Assembly: GCA_021795795.1 (NCBI GenBank) | Contig: JAJYPA010000078.1 | Location: 1 to 22,521, forward strand | DNA length: 22,521 nucleotides | Direction of reading: 5' to 3' | From: Pseudomonadota bacterium | Lineage (GTDB): Bacteria; Pseudomonadota; Gammaproteobacteria; Halothiobacillales; Halothiobacillaceae | Part shown: piece after piece, positions 7,382 to 15,841 of the stretch | How positions within the stretch are numbered: the first letter of the stretch is position 1 | Layout of the letters: each line of letters begins with the position of its first letter | Position numbers and translations under genes: made by a program | Notes under the pieces: model-generated | Told to the model about the DNA's origin: nothing | The model's database searches: none | The model's input: only the letters and a program-made list of their open reading frames with translations

Positions 7382-8515
7382 TTATTTTGCCATTTCGGCA
7401 GTCGCCTGGGCGACTTCATCATAAATGTAATCCACGACTTCCAGACCATAACCCGCCAAGGCATGGAAGCGTTTGGGGGCACTCATCACGCGCATGCGCT
7501 GAACGCCCAAATCTTTCAGAATTTGTGCACCCACGCCGTAGGTTCGGACATGATCCTTGGCGGGAGTCGTCGGCATTTCGCCGGTTTGCCAGTGGCGAAG
7601 CTGCTGGAGCACGTCGTCTTCGTCAATCATAGGGCGCAGGATAATGGCGACCCCTTCGCCCATCTGCCCCAGCCGTGCCATGACATCGGACAGGGGCCAA
7701 CCGCAATCCGAACCCAGGGGTTCAAGCAAGTCGCAAACCGGTTGGTGCACATGCACCCGGACCGCGATGGGCGTATCTGGCGAGGGCTTGCCCCGAACCA
7801 TCGCAAGGTGCGTTTGCCCCGTGCTGTGGTCCTTGTAGCTAACCAATCGGAACGTCCCCCAGCGCGTTTCGATCTCGGATTCGGCCACCCGCTCGATGGA
7901 ACGTTCATGCTTCATGCGATAGCGGATCAAATCCTCGATCGAGCCGATCTTGAGCCCATGGGTCTGGGCGAAGATCTCAAGATCAGGCCGGCGCGCCATG
8001 CTGCCATCCTCGTTGAGGATTTCAACAATCACCGCCGCGGGCTCCTGGGCACCTGCCAATCGAGCCAGATCTACACCCGCTTCGGTGTGCCCAGCTCGAG
8101 TCAGCACGCCGCCTGCCCGGGCCATCAAAGGAAAAACATGACCCGGCTGCACGATATCGGTGGGCTTTGCATCCTTCACCACGGCGGCCTGTACCGTCCG
8201 TGCGCGATCCTGAGCGGAAATCCCGGTAGTTACCCCATGAGCCGCCTCGATGGATACCGTGAACGCCGTCGAGAACTGCTCGCGGTTCTGCGAGACCATC
8301 AAGGGCAGCTTGAGTTGAGCGCAACGCGCTTCCGTCAAGGTCAGGCAAATCAACCCGCGCCCGAAACGGGCCATGAAGTTGATGTCTTCTGGCCGCACCT
8401 TCTCTGCCAGCATGAGCAGATCACCTTCATTCTCGCGATCTTCATCATCAACAATGATGACCATACGCCCTGCAGCGAGGTCTTCCAGAATTTCATCGAT
8501 TGAACTGAAGCTCAT
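7382..8515 (-). CDS. ribB: 3,4-dihydroxy-2-butanone 4-phosphate synthase with degenerate GTP cyclohydrolase II-like domain (RibBX type)
   Basis: Residues 1-200 are an intact DHBP synthase that converts ribulose 5-phosphate to the four-carbon precursor of riboflavin; [10 protein letters not shown] (23-32), [10 protein letters not shown] and [13 protein letters not shown] are present. Residues 208-377 resemble GTP cyclohydrolase II ([22 protein letters not shown]) but the zinc site is broken. The usual SECLTGD and SLRCDCG motifs read HQPVCDL (around Cys261) and LGSDCGW (Cys271), so only part of the Cys set remains. This matches the RibBX hybrid known from many Proteobacteria, in which the second domain has no GTP cyclohydrolase activity. 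A separate ribA is expected elsewhere. No strong Shine-Dalgarno precedes the ATG at 8515, and no FMN riboswitch is visible in the 99-bp upstream gap. Confidence 0.92.
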   Translation of the reverse strand: MSFSSIDEILEDLAAGRMVIIVDDEDRENEGDLLMLAEKVRPEDINFMARFGRGLICLTLTEARCAQLKLPLMVSQNREQFSTAFTVSIEAAHGVTTGISAQDRARTVQAAVVKDAKPTDIVQPGHVFPLMARAGGVLTRAGHTEAGVDLARLAGAQEPAAVIVEILNEDGSMARRPDLEIFAQTHGLKIGSIEDLIRYRMKHERSIERVAESEIETRWGTFRLVSYKDHSTGQTHLAMVRGKPSPDTPIAVRVHVHQPVCDLLEPLGSDCGWPLSDVMARLGQMGEGVAIILRPMIDEDDVLQQLRHWQTGEMPTTPAKDHVRTYGVGAQILKDLGVQRMRVMSAPKRFHALAGYGLEVVDYIYDEVAQATAEMAK

Positions 8516-8614
8516 TTAGATCGGGCTCTTATATGTTTGGGTCAAGGGATGAATTCTAGCATTTGACGACGCCTGATCGCTTGAAAACCCGTTACTCTCG
8601 GCAAAAATCGCGGC

Positions 8615-9265
8615 TCAACCAGCCGAATAAGGAGAGCCCATGTAGTCGGCGTAGGGATGTTTGGCTGAACTCGCCTGCCCTGCCAGCAATCGTTCGAGAT
8701 AACGCGCCACCACATCGATTTCGATATTCACCTGACTCCCCACGCGGTACTGCCCCATGATGGTCTGTGCCAGCGTGTGCGGGATGATGGTCAGGCGAAA
8801 CCGTGAACCATCCACATCGTTGACGGTCAGGCTGACGCCATCGATGGTCACCGATCCTTTTTTTGCGATGTACTTCGATAAATCATCGGGCGCCCGCAGC
8901 CAGAAACTGGTCGCACGCGCCTCTTCGCTGCGCGATTCCACTTCGGCCAGACCATCGACATGCCCACTCACCAAATGCCCGCCCAACGGCGTGGACAAGG
9001 TCAGTGCCGTTTCAAGATTCACCGGCGAACCCGGTTTCAGATGACCGAGCGTGGTGAGTTTCAGCGTCTCGCGCGAACAATCCACGGTAAAACTGTGCGC
9101 GTCAAAAGCCGTGACGGTCAGACACACACCGTTGACCGCGATGCTGTCACCCGGGGCGACCTTGTTCATATCCAGCTTGCCCGCATCGATAGTCAACTGG
9201 ATATCACCACCCTTGGGCGTCATGGTCCGCATTGAACCAACAGACTGAATAATGCCGGTAAACAT
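8615..9265 (-). CDS. ribE: Riboflavin synthase, alpha chain
   Basis: This enzyme dismutates two lumazine molecules to riboflavin. The 216-residue protein shows the internal duplication of the family, two lumazine-binding barrels: residues 1-97 start MFTGIIQSVG and contain VNGVCLTVTAFD; residues 98-200 start GHLVSGHVDGLAEV and contain DGVSLTVNDVDG. The start at 9265 is firm because a perfect GGAGG lies 6-8 nt upstream and MFTGII is the canonical N-terminus. An upstream in-frame ATG at 9337 is not needed. It lies 121 bp after ribD and 99 bp before ribB in the same direction. Confidence 0.95.
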   Translation of the reverse strand: MFTGIIQSVGSMRTMTPKGGDIQLTIDAGKLDMNKVAPGDSIAVNGVCLTVTAFDAHSFTVDCSRETLKLTTLGHLKPGSPVNLETALTLSTPLGGHLVSGHVDGLAEVESRSEEARATSFWLRAPDDLSKYIAKKGSVTIDGVSLTVNDVDGSRFRLTIIPHTLAQTIMGQYRVGSQVNIEIDVVARYLERLLAGQASSAKHPYADYMGSPYSAG

Positions 9266-9386
9266 GGCCTTCCTCCGGAGATAAGGTTTTTCAAAGATGA
9301 TTTTCCAGGAGCCTGTTGGACTGGGCGTGCAATACATTCCTATATCGCAGACTCATATCGCAAACCCATGGCGATTGTTCAGCACA

Positions 9387-10547
9387 TCATCCAGTAGCAC
9401 CGGATGAATCAGCGAGTGGCACCAGCGTGATGCGAAGATCATGCCCCACCGTCAGGGTGTCCCGAATCTGCCAACGCGGCGCACCATCGAGCCGATCCGG
9501 TGACGGTAAGGCAAGACAGGGTTGGGCCTTGTGCCCCAGCAAGATGGGCGCCTGATAGATGATCAACTCATCCACCCAGCCTTGGTCGACAAAGGCACCC
9601 GCCAGTTTTGGCCCTGATTCGACCAAGACCTCACTGATGCCCTGCTGCGCCAGATCACGCAGGATGAACGCAAGATCCAGACCGGAATCGGCCTGGGGCG
9701 CTGCCACCAGTTGAACGCCCCGCGCGGTCAAACCATCGTGATGGATACCCGCATCCACATCGCGTGTGTAGATACGCACGTCGCCTGGCACATCGAAAAT
9801 CGGTGCGAACGGCGGCAGGCGCAAGCCACTATCGAGCACAACGCGCAAAGGTTGTCGCACCGCGCCGTCAATCGCGAGATCTTCGGGCGACAAACGTACA
9901 TTCAGGCGCGCATCATCGGTGAGCACGGTGTCCACACCGGTCAGAATCGCAGCGTGGCGCGCGCGCAGAAACTGCACATCGCGCCGGGCCGCCTCGCCCG
10001 TAATCCAGCGGCTTTCGCCATTGGCAAGTGCCGTGCGCCCATCGAGCGACTGGGCAATCTTGACCGTGACCCAGGGACGTCCGCGCTCGATACGGGATAA
10101 AAACCCGCGATTAAGCCAACGCGCCTCGGATTCAAGCAAGCCAGACTCAACCTGCACACCCGCTGCACGCAGGATGGCATGCCCTTCCCCCGCCACTCGC
10201 GGATCGGGATCGGTCATGGCGGTGACCACACGGCGAACCCCGGCAGCGGCAAGTTGCGGTGCGCAAGCGGGTGTTCTGCCCACATGCGCACAGGGTTCGA
10301 GCGTGACATAGGCGGTTGCCCCATTGGCGCGTTTGCCCGCCTCCTGCAAGGCGAACACCTCGGCATGGGGGGCCCCTGCGCGCGCATGGAAACCTCGACC
10401 GACAACTTCACCCGCCTGAACGATGACGCAACCCACCCGTGGATTAGGCTGCGTCGACGTGATGCCGCGCTCGGCCAGAGCCAGGGCTTCGCGCATCCAG
10501 CGAGTGTCATCCGGCGAAAAGCCTGCCTGCACAAACTCAGCCGGCAT
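9387..10547 (-). CDS. ribD: Bifunctional diaminohydroxyphosphoribosylaminopyrimidine deaminase / 5-amino-6-(5-phosphoribosylamino)uracil reductase
   Basis: RibD carries out the deamination and ribose-chain reduction steps of riboflavin synthesis. The N-terminal cytidine-deaminase-like domain (about 1-150) has the zinc motif HAE (His61, Glu63) and PCAHVGRTPAC (Cys86, Cys95). The C-terminal reductase domain starts near 155 (GRPWVTVKIAQSLDGRTA, then SRWITGEAARRD, GVDTVLTDDARLNVR and LVESGPKLAGAF). I place the start at 10547 because AAGGG lies about 9 nt upstream. An in-frame ATG at 10571 would add eight residues but lacks a spaced ribosome-binding site. Either start overlaps the end of nrdR, which suggests coupled translation. 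Confidence 0.94.
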   Translation of the reverse strand: MPAEFVQAGFSPDDTRWMREALALAERGITSTQPNPRVGCVIVQAGEVVGRGFHARAGAPHAEVFALQEAGKRANGATAYVTLEPCAHVGRTPACAPQLAAAGVRRVVTAMTDPDPRVAGEGHAILRAAGVQVESGLLESEARWLNRGFLSRIERGRPWVTVKIAQSLDGRTALANGESRWITGEAARRDVQFLRARHAAILTGVDTVLTDDARLNVRLSPEDLAIDGAVRQPLRVVLDSGLRLPPFAPIFDVPGDVRIYTRDVDAGIHHDGLTARGVQLVAAPQADSGLDLAFILRDLAQQGISEVLVESGPKLAGAFVDQGWVDELIIYQAPILLGHKAQPCLALPSPDRLDGAPRWQIRDTLTVGHDLRITLVPLADSSGATG

Positions 10548-11064
10548 CGGGATCACCCTTGGTCGCGTCATCCACTTTTTCTGATTTCGTACTCAGACTT
10601 TCTTGACCGAGTGAATCCTGATTAAGGCCCTCGATCGCCGCGCGGAAGGCCTCCACGTTGTCGAAGCTCAGGTATACCGAAGCAAAGCGGATATAGGCCA
10701 CCTGATCGAGTCGCCGCAATGCCTGCATGACCAGATCGCCGATCTTACGCGCCGTCACTTCCTTTGCGCCTGTGGCTTGCAGGGTTTTCTTGATCTGATC
10801 GATTTCATCATCGATTCGGCTGGTGGCAACCGGACGCTTTTCGAGCGCGCGCATCATGCCCGAACGAAGCTTTTCTTCATTGAACGACTGCCGGGCACCG
10901 TTACTTTTCACGATGCGCGGCAAGCGAATGTCGGCGGTTTCGTAGGTGGTGAAGCGTTGCTTGCAGGCAAGACATTCCCGACGGCGACGGATGGACGCTC
11001 CACCCTCGACCATGCGCGAGTCAATCACATGGGTGTTGGGATGCCCGCACGCAATGCACTGCAC
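10537..11064 (-). CDS. nrdR: Transcriptional repressor NrdR
   Basis: NrdR senses ATP/dATP and represses ribonucleotide reductase genes. The 175-residue protein starts with the zinc ribbon (MQCIACGHPN, with Cys3, Cys6, Cys31 and Cys34; RRRRECLACKQRF) followed by an ATP-cone domain from about residue 49 to 139 (SFNEEKLRSGMMRALEKRPV, VAYIRFASVYLSF). A C-terminal tail of about 35 mostly polar residues overlaps the start of ribD. The start codon is GTG at 11064, needed to place the first zinc cysteine at position 3, with GGGG a short distance upstream. nrdR beside ribD is a common proteobacterial arrangement. Confidence 0.95.
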   Translation of the reverse strand: MQCIACGHPNTHVIDSRMVEGGASIRRRRECLACKQRFTTYETADIRLPRIVKSNGARQSFNEEKLRSGMMRALEKRPVATSRIDDEIDQIKKTLQATGAKEVTARKIGDLVMQALRRLDQVAYIRFASVYLSFDNVEAFRAAIEGLNQDSLGQESLSTKSEKVDDATKGDPDAG

Positions 11065-11085
11065 AGATCAATACCCCGGTGCTGC

Positions 11086-12339
11086 TTACTTACCGTAGAC
11101 CGGAAAGCGACGGCACAATGCAGTAACCTTGCCACGCACTTCGGCAATGACGGCTGCATCGTCAATCCCGTCGATCACATCACACATCCAACCCGCCAAT
11201 TCGGTTGCTTCCTGAATGCCGAAACCGCGTGTCGTGATGGCAGCCGTACCGACACGGATACCGGAGGTCACGAAGGGTGACTGCGGATCATTGGGCACGG
11301 CGTTCTTGTTGACGGTGATGTGCGCCTGCCCAAGGGCCGCGTCGACGGCCTTACCGGTCAGACCCTTTTTCACCAGGCTAACGAGAAACAGATGATTGTC
11401 TGTACCGCCAGAAACCACATCCAGGCCGCGCTCAACGAATACCTTGGCCATCGCGCGCGAATTATCAACAACCTGCTGCTGGTAAGTTTTGAACGAAGGC
11501 TCAAGGGCTTCCTTGAACGCCACGGCCTTGGCGGCGATCACATGCATCAAGGGGCCACCCTGTGTGCCGGGGAAGACCAGGGAATTGAGTTTCTTTTCCA
11601 CCTCTGGGTTGGCTTTCGCCAGAATGATGCCACCGCGGGGGCCGCGCAGGGTTTTATGCGTGGTCGAGGTAGTGACATCGGCGATCTGGACAGGGCTGGG
11701 ATAAATACCCGCCGCGACCAGACCGGCTACGTGTGCCATGTCAACGACGAGATAGGCCCCCACTTCATCGGCAATCGCACGGAAGCGGGACCAATCAATC
11801 ACGCGGGAGTACGCGGAAAAACCGGCCACAATCAATTTTGGCTTATGTTCACGCGTCAGTGACTCGACTTCGGCGTAGTCGATATAGCCTTGATCATCGA
11901 TGCCATATTGAACGGCGTTGTAGATCTTGCCGGAAAAATTCACCTTCGAACCGTGGGTCAGGTGACCGCCATGCGCCAGACTCATGCCGAGAATCGTGTC
12001 ACCGGGATTGATCAGCGCCATGAAGACAGCGGCGTTGGCCTGTGAGCCGGAGTGCGGCTGAACGTTGGCATAATCTGCACCGAACAGCTCCTTCGCGCGA
12101 TCGATCGCCAATTGCTCGGCCACATCGACGTATTCACAACCACCATAGTAGCGCTTGCCTGGATAACCTTCAGCATACTTGTTGGTCAGCACCGAACCCT
12201 GGGCTTCCATTACGCGCGGGCTGGCATAGTTTTCGGAAGCGATCAGTTCGACGTGATCTTCCTGGCGCACTACTTCGTCCGCCATGGCTTGCGCCAATAC
12301 GGGATCGAAATCGGCAATCGTCATTGACTTTGAAAACAT
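11086..12339 (-). CDS. glyA: Serine hydroxymethyltransferase
   Basis: GlyA interconverts serine and glycine with tetrahydrofolate, the main source of one-carbon units, using pyridoxal phosphate. The protein is 417 residues from the ATG at 12339, the same length as the E. coli enzyme. The cofactor lysine falls at Lys229 in [13 protein letters not shown]. Other landmarks are [36 protein letters not shown] and TQGGPLMH. The start is supported by GGAG 9 nt upstream. It is the first gene of the minus-strand cluster glyA-nrdR-ribD-ribE-ribB-ribH-nusB, with a 21-bp gap to nrdR. I see no known riboswitch ahead of it. Confidence 0.97.
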   Translation of the reverse strand: MFSKSMTIADFDPVLAQAMADEVVRQEDHVELIASENYASPRVMEAQGSVLTNKYAEGYPGKRYYGGCEYVDVAEQLAIDRAKELFGADYANVQPHSGSQANAAVFMALINPGDTILGMSLAHGGHLTHGSKVNFSGKIYNAVQYGIDDQGYIDYAEVESLTREHKPKLIVAGFSAYSRVIDWSRFRAIADEVGAYLVVDMAHVAGLVAAGIYPSPVQIADVTTSTTHKTLRGPRGGIILAKANPEVEKKLNSLVFPGTQGGPLMHVIAAKAVAFKEALEPSFKTYQQQVVDNSRAMAKVFVERGLDVVSGGTDNHLFLVSLVKKGLTGKAVDAALGQAHITVNKNAVPNDPQSPFVTSGIRVGTAAITTRGFGIQEATELAGWMCDVIDGIDDAAVIAEVRGKVTALCRRFPVYGK

Positions 12340-12648
12340 TGAAGAAATCTCCAAAAAAAGCAAAAAGTTAACAAGTCAGTATTTGGGAATACCGACTAAA
12401 AGAAAATGCGTGATTTAGAATCGAGTCTATCACAACCCGCCTCGAACACGGTCCATGAGAGTATTACCCACTACTAAGTTGAATAAAATTGATATTTATT
12501 CACAAATATGTTGCGTAAAGTTCATTAGTTGCCTTAATGAAACACCGATCACCCTTGGTAATCGACAAATCAGTCAAAGTTCTGGACAATCCGAAACATC
12601 AAGAAATACTGATTGCTTAGCGATTCATCGTCATCCAGGACTTCACCC
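12340..12648. other. Intergenic region between divergent glyA and the cNMP-binding gene
   Basis: This 309-bp AT-rich gap must hold the promoters of both flanking genes, but I found no convincing -35/-10 pair. It contains two inverted repeats: ATATTT-N6-AAATAT (12492-12509) and TTCATTA-N7-TAATGAA (12521-12541). The second lies about 108 bp upstream of the cNMP-binding gene and could be an operator. No tandem repeats, RNA gene or convincing small ORF are visible. Confidence 0.5.
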
Positions 12649-13137
12649 ATGATTACCGACAAAGACCGCAATCAACTCGTCGAATTTCTCAGCAAATTGA
12701 CCGATACCAAGATATTCACACAACGTGAGATAAACGCGTTTCTGGATTTTTGTGATCTGATGTGCGTCGAGAAGAGTGAGATCATTGCCGACATCGGCGA
12801 AGTCGGTGAGTCACTTTATTTTCTCCTTCAGGGCGCAGCCGAGCTGATCGTCGGCTCCACGGTAAATGAAGTAGTGGTTGGCGAGATCCCTGCCGGGGAA
12901 ATACTGGGTGAAATGAGTTTTTTCGACCGCAAGCCACGCAATGTACGCATGCGGGCCAGCAAACCCACCCGACTCTTGCGTCTGCCGCGCGTCATGTACA
13001 ACCGCATGCGCCTGGAATACCCAGTGATTACCGTCCTGCTTCTGGAATATGCGATCATCAGTCTGGACAACCTGTACCGGCGTACCAGCACCGATATGGC
13101 GCTTCTCAACCAATACGTTTACAGCATCGGCAAATAA
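12649..13137 (+). CDS. Stand-alone cyclic nucleotide-binding domain protein
   Basis: The 162-residue protein is essentially one Crp/cAMP-receptor-type beta-roll domain. It contains GESLYFLLQGAAELIV and a phosphate-binding-cassette-like segment, GEILGEMSFFDRKPRNVRMR, with a conserved-type Glu and Arg. A long C-terminal helix replaces the winged-helix DNA-binding domain of Crp/Fnr proteins, so it is unlikely to bind DNA itself. The ligand (cAMP, cGMP, c-di-GMP or none) cannot be read from the sequence. The start at 12649 has AGGA 8 nt upstream. It converges on the cbb3 locus with 49 bp between stop codons and stands divergent from glyA. Any link to respiration is positional only. Confidence 0.8.
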   Translation: MITDKDRNQLVEFLSKLTDTKIFTQREINAFLDFCDLMCVEKSEIIADIGEVGESLYFLLQGAAELIVGSTVNEVVVGEIPAGEILGEMSFFDRKPRNVRMRASKPTRLLRLPRVMYNRMRLEYPVITVLLLEYAIISLDNLYRRTSTDMALLNQYVYSIGK

Positions 13138-13186
13138 TCCCGGCAGAACGTCATCGCTCTCCAGACTCTCGACTCCTATGGGACCA

Positions 13187-15646
13187 TCAATCCCAGCGTA
13201 GCCGCAAAGCGTTGCCGATCACCAGGATGGAACTCAGTGACATACCAATGGCGGCAACCCAGGGCTGAATAAACCCCGTCGCCGCCAGGGGAATTGCGAT
13301 GGCGTTGTACACCACCGACCAGCCCAGGTTTTCTTTGATATTCGCCATCACGCGACGCGCATAACGCAGGCCGAACGGAATCTGCTTGAGCTGGTCATTG
13401 ATCAGCACGATATCAGCGCTGTGACGGGCAATCACCGTACCACCGCCCATCGCCATGGAAACCTGGGCCTGCGCCAGTACGGGAGCATCGTTGATCCCGT
13501 CGCCCACCATCAACACAATAGCCCCTTCGGACTGCAACTGCTCAACCCGTGCCAGCTTCTCGGCGGGCAGCAAACCGCCTTCGGCATGTTCAACCCCGAG
13601 TCTTCGGGCCATCTGCGTGACGCGGGCCTGATGATCACCGGAGAATATGACCGGTTTCAAACCAAGAGAGAGAATCTCATCCAACGCCGCCTTGGCATCG
13701 GCACGCAGGGTATCACTCAAATGCACGATACCCGCTAACTGGCCCTCGATAGCGACCAGAACCTGAAGATCGGCTGACGCAGTGAAATCGACAGTCGCCG
13801 CAATACCCAGTTCATCAAACAAGCGCTGGTTGCCGACTGCAAGTTGGTACCCAGCCACCACGCCGGTCATGCCCCGGCCCGGATGGTTTTTCACCTCTGT
13901 CACGGGAAGCAGTTCGCCTTTGTGCCTTGCGGCGTCTGCCATGGCGCGGCCGACGGGATGTTCGGTTTGCAGCTCGAGCGATCCCACCCAGAGCAAAAGC
14001 TCGTCAGGAGAAAACGATGTGACCGGCTCGATGCGCTGAACAGCCAGCTGGCCGTCCGTCAATGTACCGGTTTTATCGAACACAACATGCGTGGCCTGCG
14101 CCAGACCTTCGAGTGCATAGCCACGTGTCACCAGCAAACCTGAACGCGTCATACGCCCTACGGCAACCGCAATGGCTGATGGGGTGGCAAGAGAAATGGA
14201 ACACGGACAGGTAATAGCCAGAATGGCGACGGCGACCCAAAATGCCTTGCTTGGATCAATCCACAACCAGATGGCGGTTACGACAACGGTAATACCCAGC
14301 AAGGCAAAAACGAACTTGCGCGCGAAACGATCGGCCAGCTCCGAAATCTTCGGCTTCTGTGACTGAGCACGGTCGATCAACCGGACAATGGATGATACCA
14401 GTGTGTCCTGACCGACCTTCTGAACCGTCATCACCAACGGGCTTTCGGTGTTGATCGTGCCAGCCACCAATTCGGCACCGGGGTATTTACTTTCCGGCAC
14501 ACTTTCGCCGGTCAGCATCGCGGCATTCACGCTGCTTTCGCCCTCGGAAACAACACCGTCGGCCGGCACGGCGTCCCCGGGACGGATCAGAACCCGATCG
14601 CCTTCGACCAAGTCAAAAGCCGGGATGGCCAGCACCGATCCATCGGGCTCGATCCGATGAGCGACTGCGGGCACCAGCCGCGTGAGCGATTCACTCATTT
14701 CACCCGCTTTGTGACGTGCGGACAGCTCCAGCAGCCGACCACCCAGCAGAAGCGCGATGAACATCGTGACCGAATCGAAATAGATATGGCCACTATTTGT
14801 CAGCACGGCCCAGACACTTCCCGCATAGGCGAGGATGATGCTCAAGGACACGGGCAAGTCCATGCCCACCTGCCTTTGCTTTAAATCCCGCCATGCCGGC
14901 TTGAAGAAGGCCTGCCCCGAATACAGCACGATGGGTGTCGACAGGATCAGACTCATCCACCAGAAAAAGTATCGCAGTTGATCATTGATACCCAGATAAT
15001 CCCCGAAATACAGGGCCATCGAGATCATCATGATTTGCAAGTAGACGAGGCCTGCCACGGCAAGCCGTTGCATCAATATGTGCCGCTCTCGTTTGAAGAC
15101 CCGGTCTTGGCGGTTGGGGTCGTAGGGATGGGCGCGATACCCGATGGCAGCAATCGCTTGCAGGATCTCGCTCAGCTTGATCTGCCTGTTATCCCAGGCA
15201 ACCTGCGCGCGGTGCGTCGAAAAATTGACCGAAAATGAGATAACGCCGGGCAACTGACGCACATGACGTTCGGTCAGCCACACACAAGCGGAACAGACGA
15301 TACCCTCGAGAATGAGTGACGCTTCACGTGTATCGCCTTCCCGATTGGCCACGAACGATTTCTGCATTTCGGGGCGATCGAAGACCGACAGTTCTTCGAG
15401 TACCTGCGCCATATCGTCCGCCGGACGCACACCCGGCTCGGTACGATGCCGGTAATAATCCTCCATCCCGTTATCAACGATGGCATCGGCCACCGCCTGA
15501 CAGCCGGGACAACACATCGGCCGATCTTCACCGAGAACATAGGAATGGAAAGTTGAACCGGGCGAAACAGGTAGCCCACAATGAAAACAGACAACCTCTC
15601 CGGCAGCCGTAGTATGCTCTGGCTCAGAAACGGCTACGGTAGACAT
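13187..15646 (-). CDS. ccoI: Copper-translocating P-type ATPase CcoI (FixI)
   Basis: CcoI pumps Cu+ across the inner membrane for assembly of the heme-copper centre of cbb3 oxidase. The 819-residue protein has a Cys-rich N-terminus (CFHCG at 20-24, CCPGC at 45-49) typical of FixI-type pumps. It also has a heavy-metal-associated domain with CSAC (118-121), the translocation motif CPC (480-482), TGES (379-382), the phosphorylation motif DKTGT (Asp524), an HP pair (563-564) and GDGIND (715-720). Placement next to ccoGH fits the ccoGHIS module. GGAG 9 nt before the ATG supports the start. The small ccoS gene that usually follows is not present before the convergent cNMP-binding gene. Confidence 0.95.
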   Translation of the reverse strand: MSTVAVSEPEHTTAAGEVVCFHCGLPVSPGSTFHSYVLGEDRPMCCPGCQAVADAIVDNGMEDYYRHRTEPGVRPADDMAQVLEELSVFDRPEMQKSFVANREGDTREASLILEGIVCSACVWLTERHVRQLPGVISFSVNFSTHRAQVAWDNRQIKLSEILQAIAAIGYRAHPYDPNRQDRVFKRERHILMQRLAVAGLVYLQIMMISMALYFGDYLGINDQLRYFFWWMSLILSTPIVLYSGQAFFKPAWRDLKQRQVGMDLPVSLSIILAYAGSVWAVLTNSGHIYFDSVTMFIALLLGGRLLELSARHKAGEMSESLTRLVPAVAHRIEPDGSVLAIPAFDLVEGDRVLIRPGDAVPADGVVSEGESSVNAAMLTGESVPESKYPGAELVAGTINTESPLVMTVQKVGQDTLVSSIVRLIDRAQSQKPKISELADRFARKFVFALLGITVVVTAIWLWIDPSKAFWVAVAILAITCPCSISLATPSAIAVAVGRMTRSGLLVTRGYALEGLAQATHVVFDKTGTLTDGQLAVQRIEPVTSFSPDELLLWVGSLELQTEHPVGRAMADAARHKGELLPVTEVKNHPGRGMTGVVAGYQLAVGNQRLFDELGIAATVDFTASADLQVLVAIEGQLAGIVHLSDTLRADAKAALDEILSLGLKPVIFSGDHQARVTQMARRLGVEHAEGGLLPAEKLARVEQLQSEGAIVLMVGDGINDAPVLAQAQVSMAMGGGTVIARHSADIVLINDQLKQIPFGLRYARRVMANIKENLGWSVVYNAIAIPLAATGFIQPWVAAIGMSLSSILVIGNALRLRWD

Positions 15647-15690
15647 ACGTCATCTCTCCGAAAATCACAGTGAATTCGCGAGCAAGTTAA

Positions 15691-15841
15691 GGAAGCTCTG
15701 AATAATTCCAACCTGGAATGCTCAGAGCGCGAAAATCAAAAAAAGCGATTTTTGATTTTCTTCATGAACGGTCACGTACTAGCTGGTTCATGGCGGCACA
15801 TTCTTGTGCCGCACATAACCACTGGTTTAATCAGAGGTTAC
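15691..15841 (+). mobile_element. Hairpin-array MITE-like element between ccoH and ccoI, bounded by TTAA duplications
   Basis: This 151-bp element has TTAA directly on both sides (15687-15690 and 15842-15845). Its terminal inverted repeats, GGAAGCTCTGAATAATTCC and GTAACCTCTGATTAAACC (reverse complement of the right end), match at 12 of the first 15 positions. Inside are five stems: 15695-15701/15722-15728 with an inner 15705-15710/15714-15719, 15731-15742/15749-15760 (12 bp, A/T-rich), 15763-15769/15786-15792, 15793-15800/15805-15812 (8 bp, 4-nt loop) and 15816-15820/15836-15840. The right duplication contains the ccoH stop codon, so insertion was directly at the gene end. The sequence differs from the other three elements but the build is the same. 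The end sequence recalls IS5-group insertion sequences (inference). Confidence 0.75.

Noticed and set aside
7148..8503. Long + strand open frame (451 codons) opposite ribH and ribB
   Set aside because: It lies entirely antisense to two clear riboflavin genes, has no recognisable motif and is a by-product of codon use on the coding strand.
8516..8614. FMN riboswitch ahead of ribB
   Set aside because: None of the conserved RFN-element blocks is present in this 99-bp gap.
12455..12652. Short + strand frame in the glyA upstream gap
   Set aside because: No ribosome-binding site, no recognisable motif and it runs into the cNMP-binding gene in another frame.
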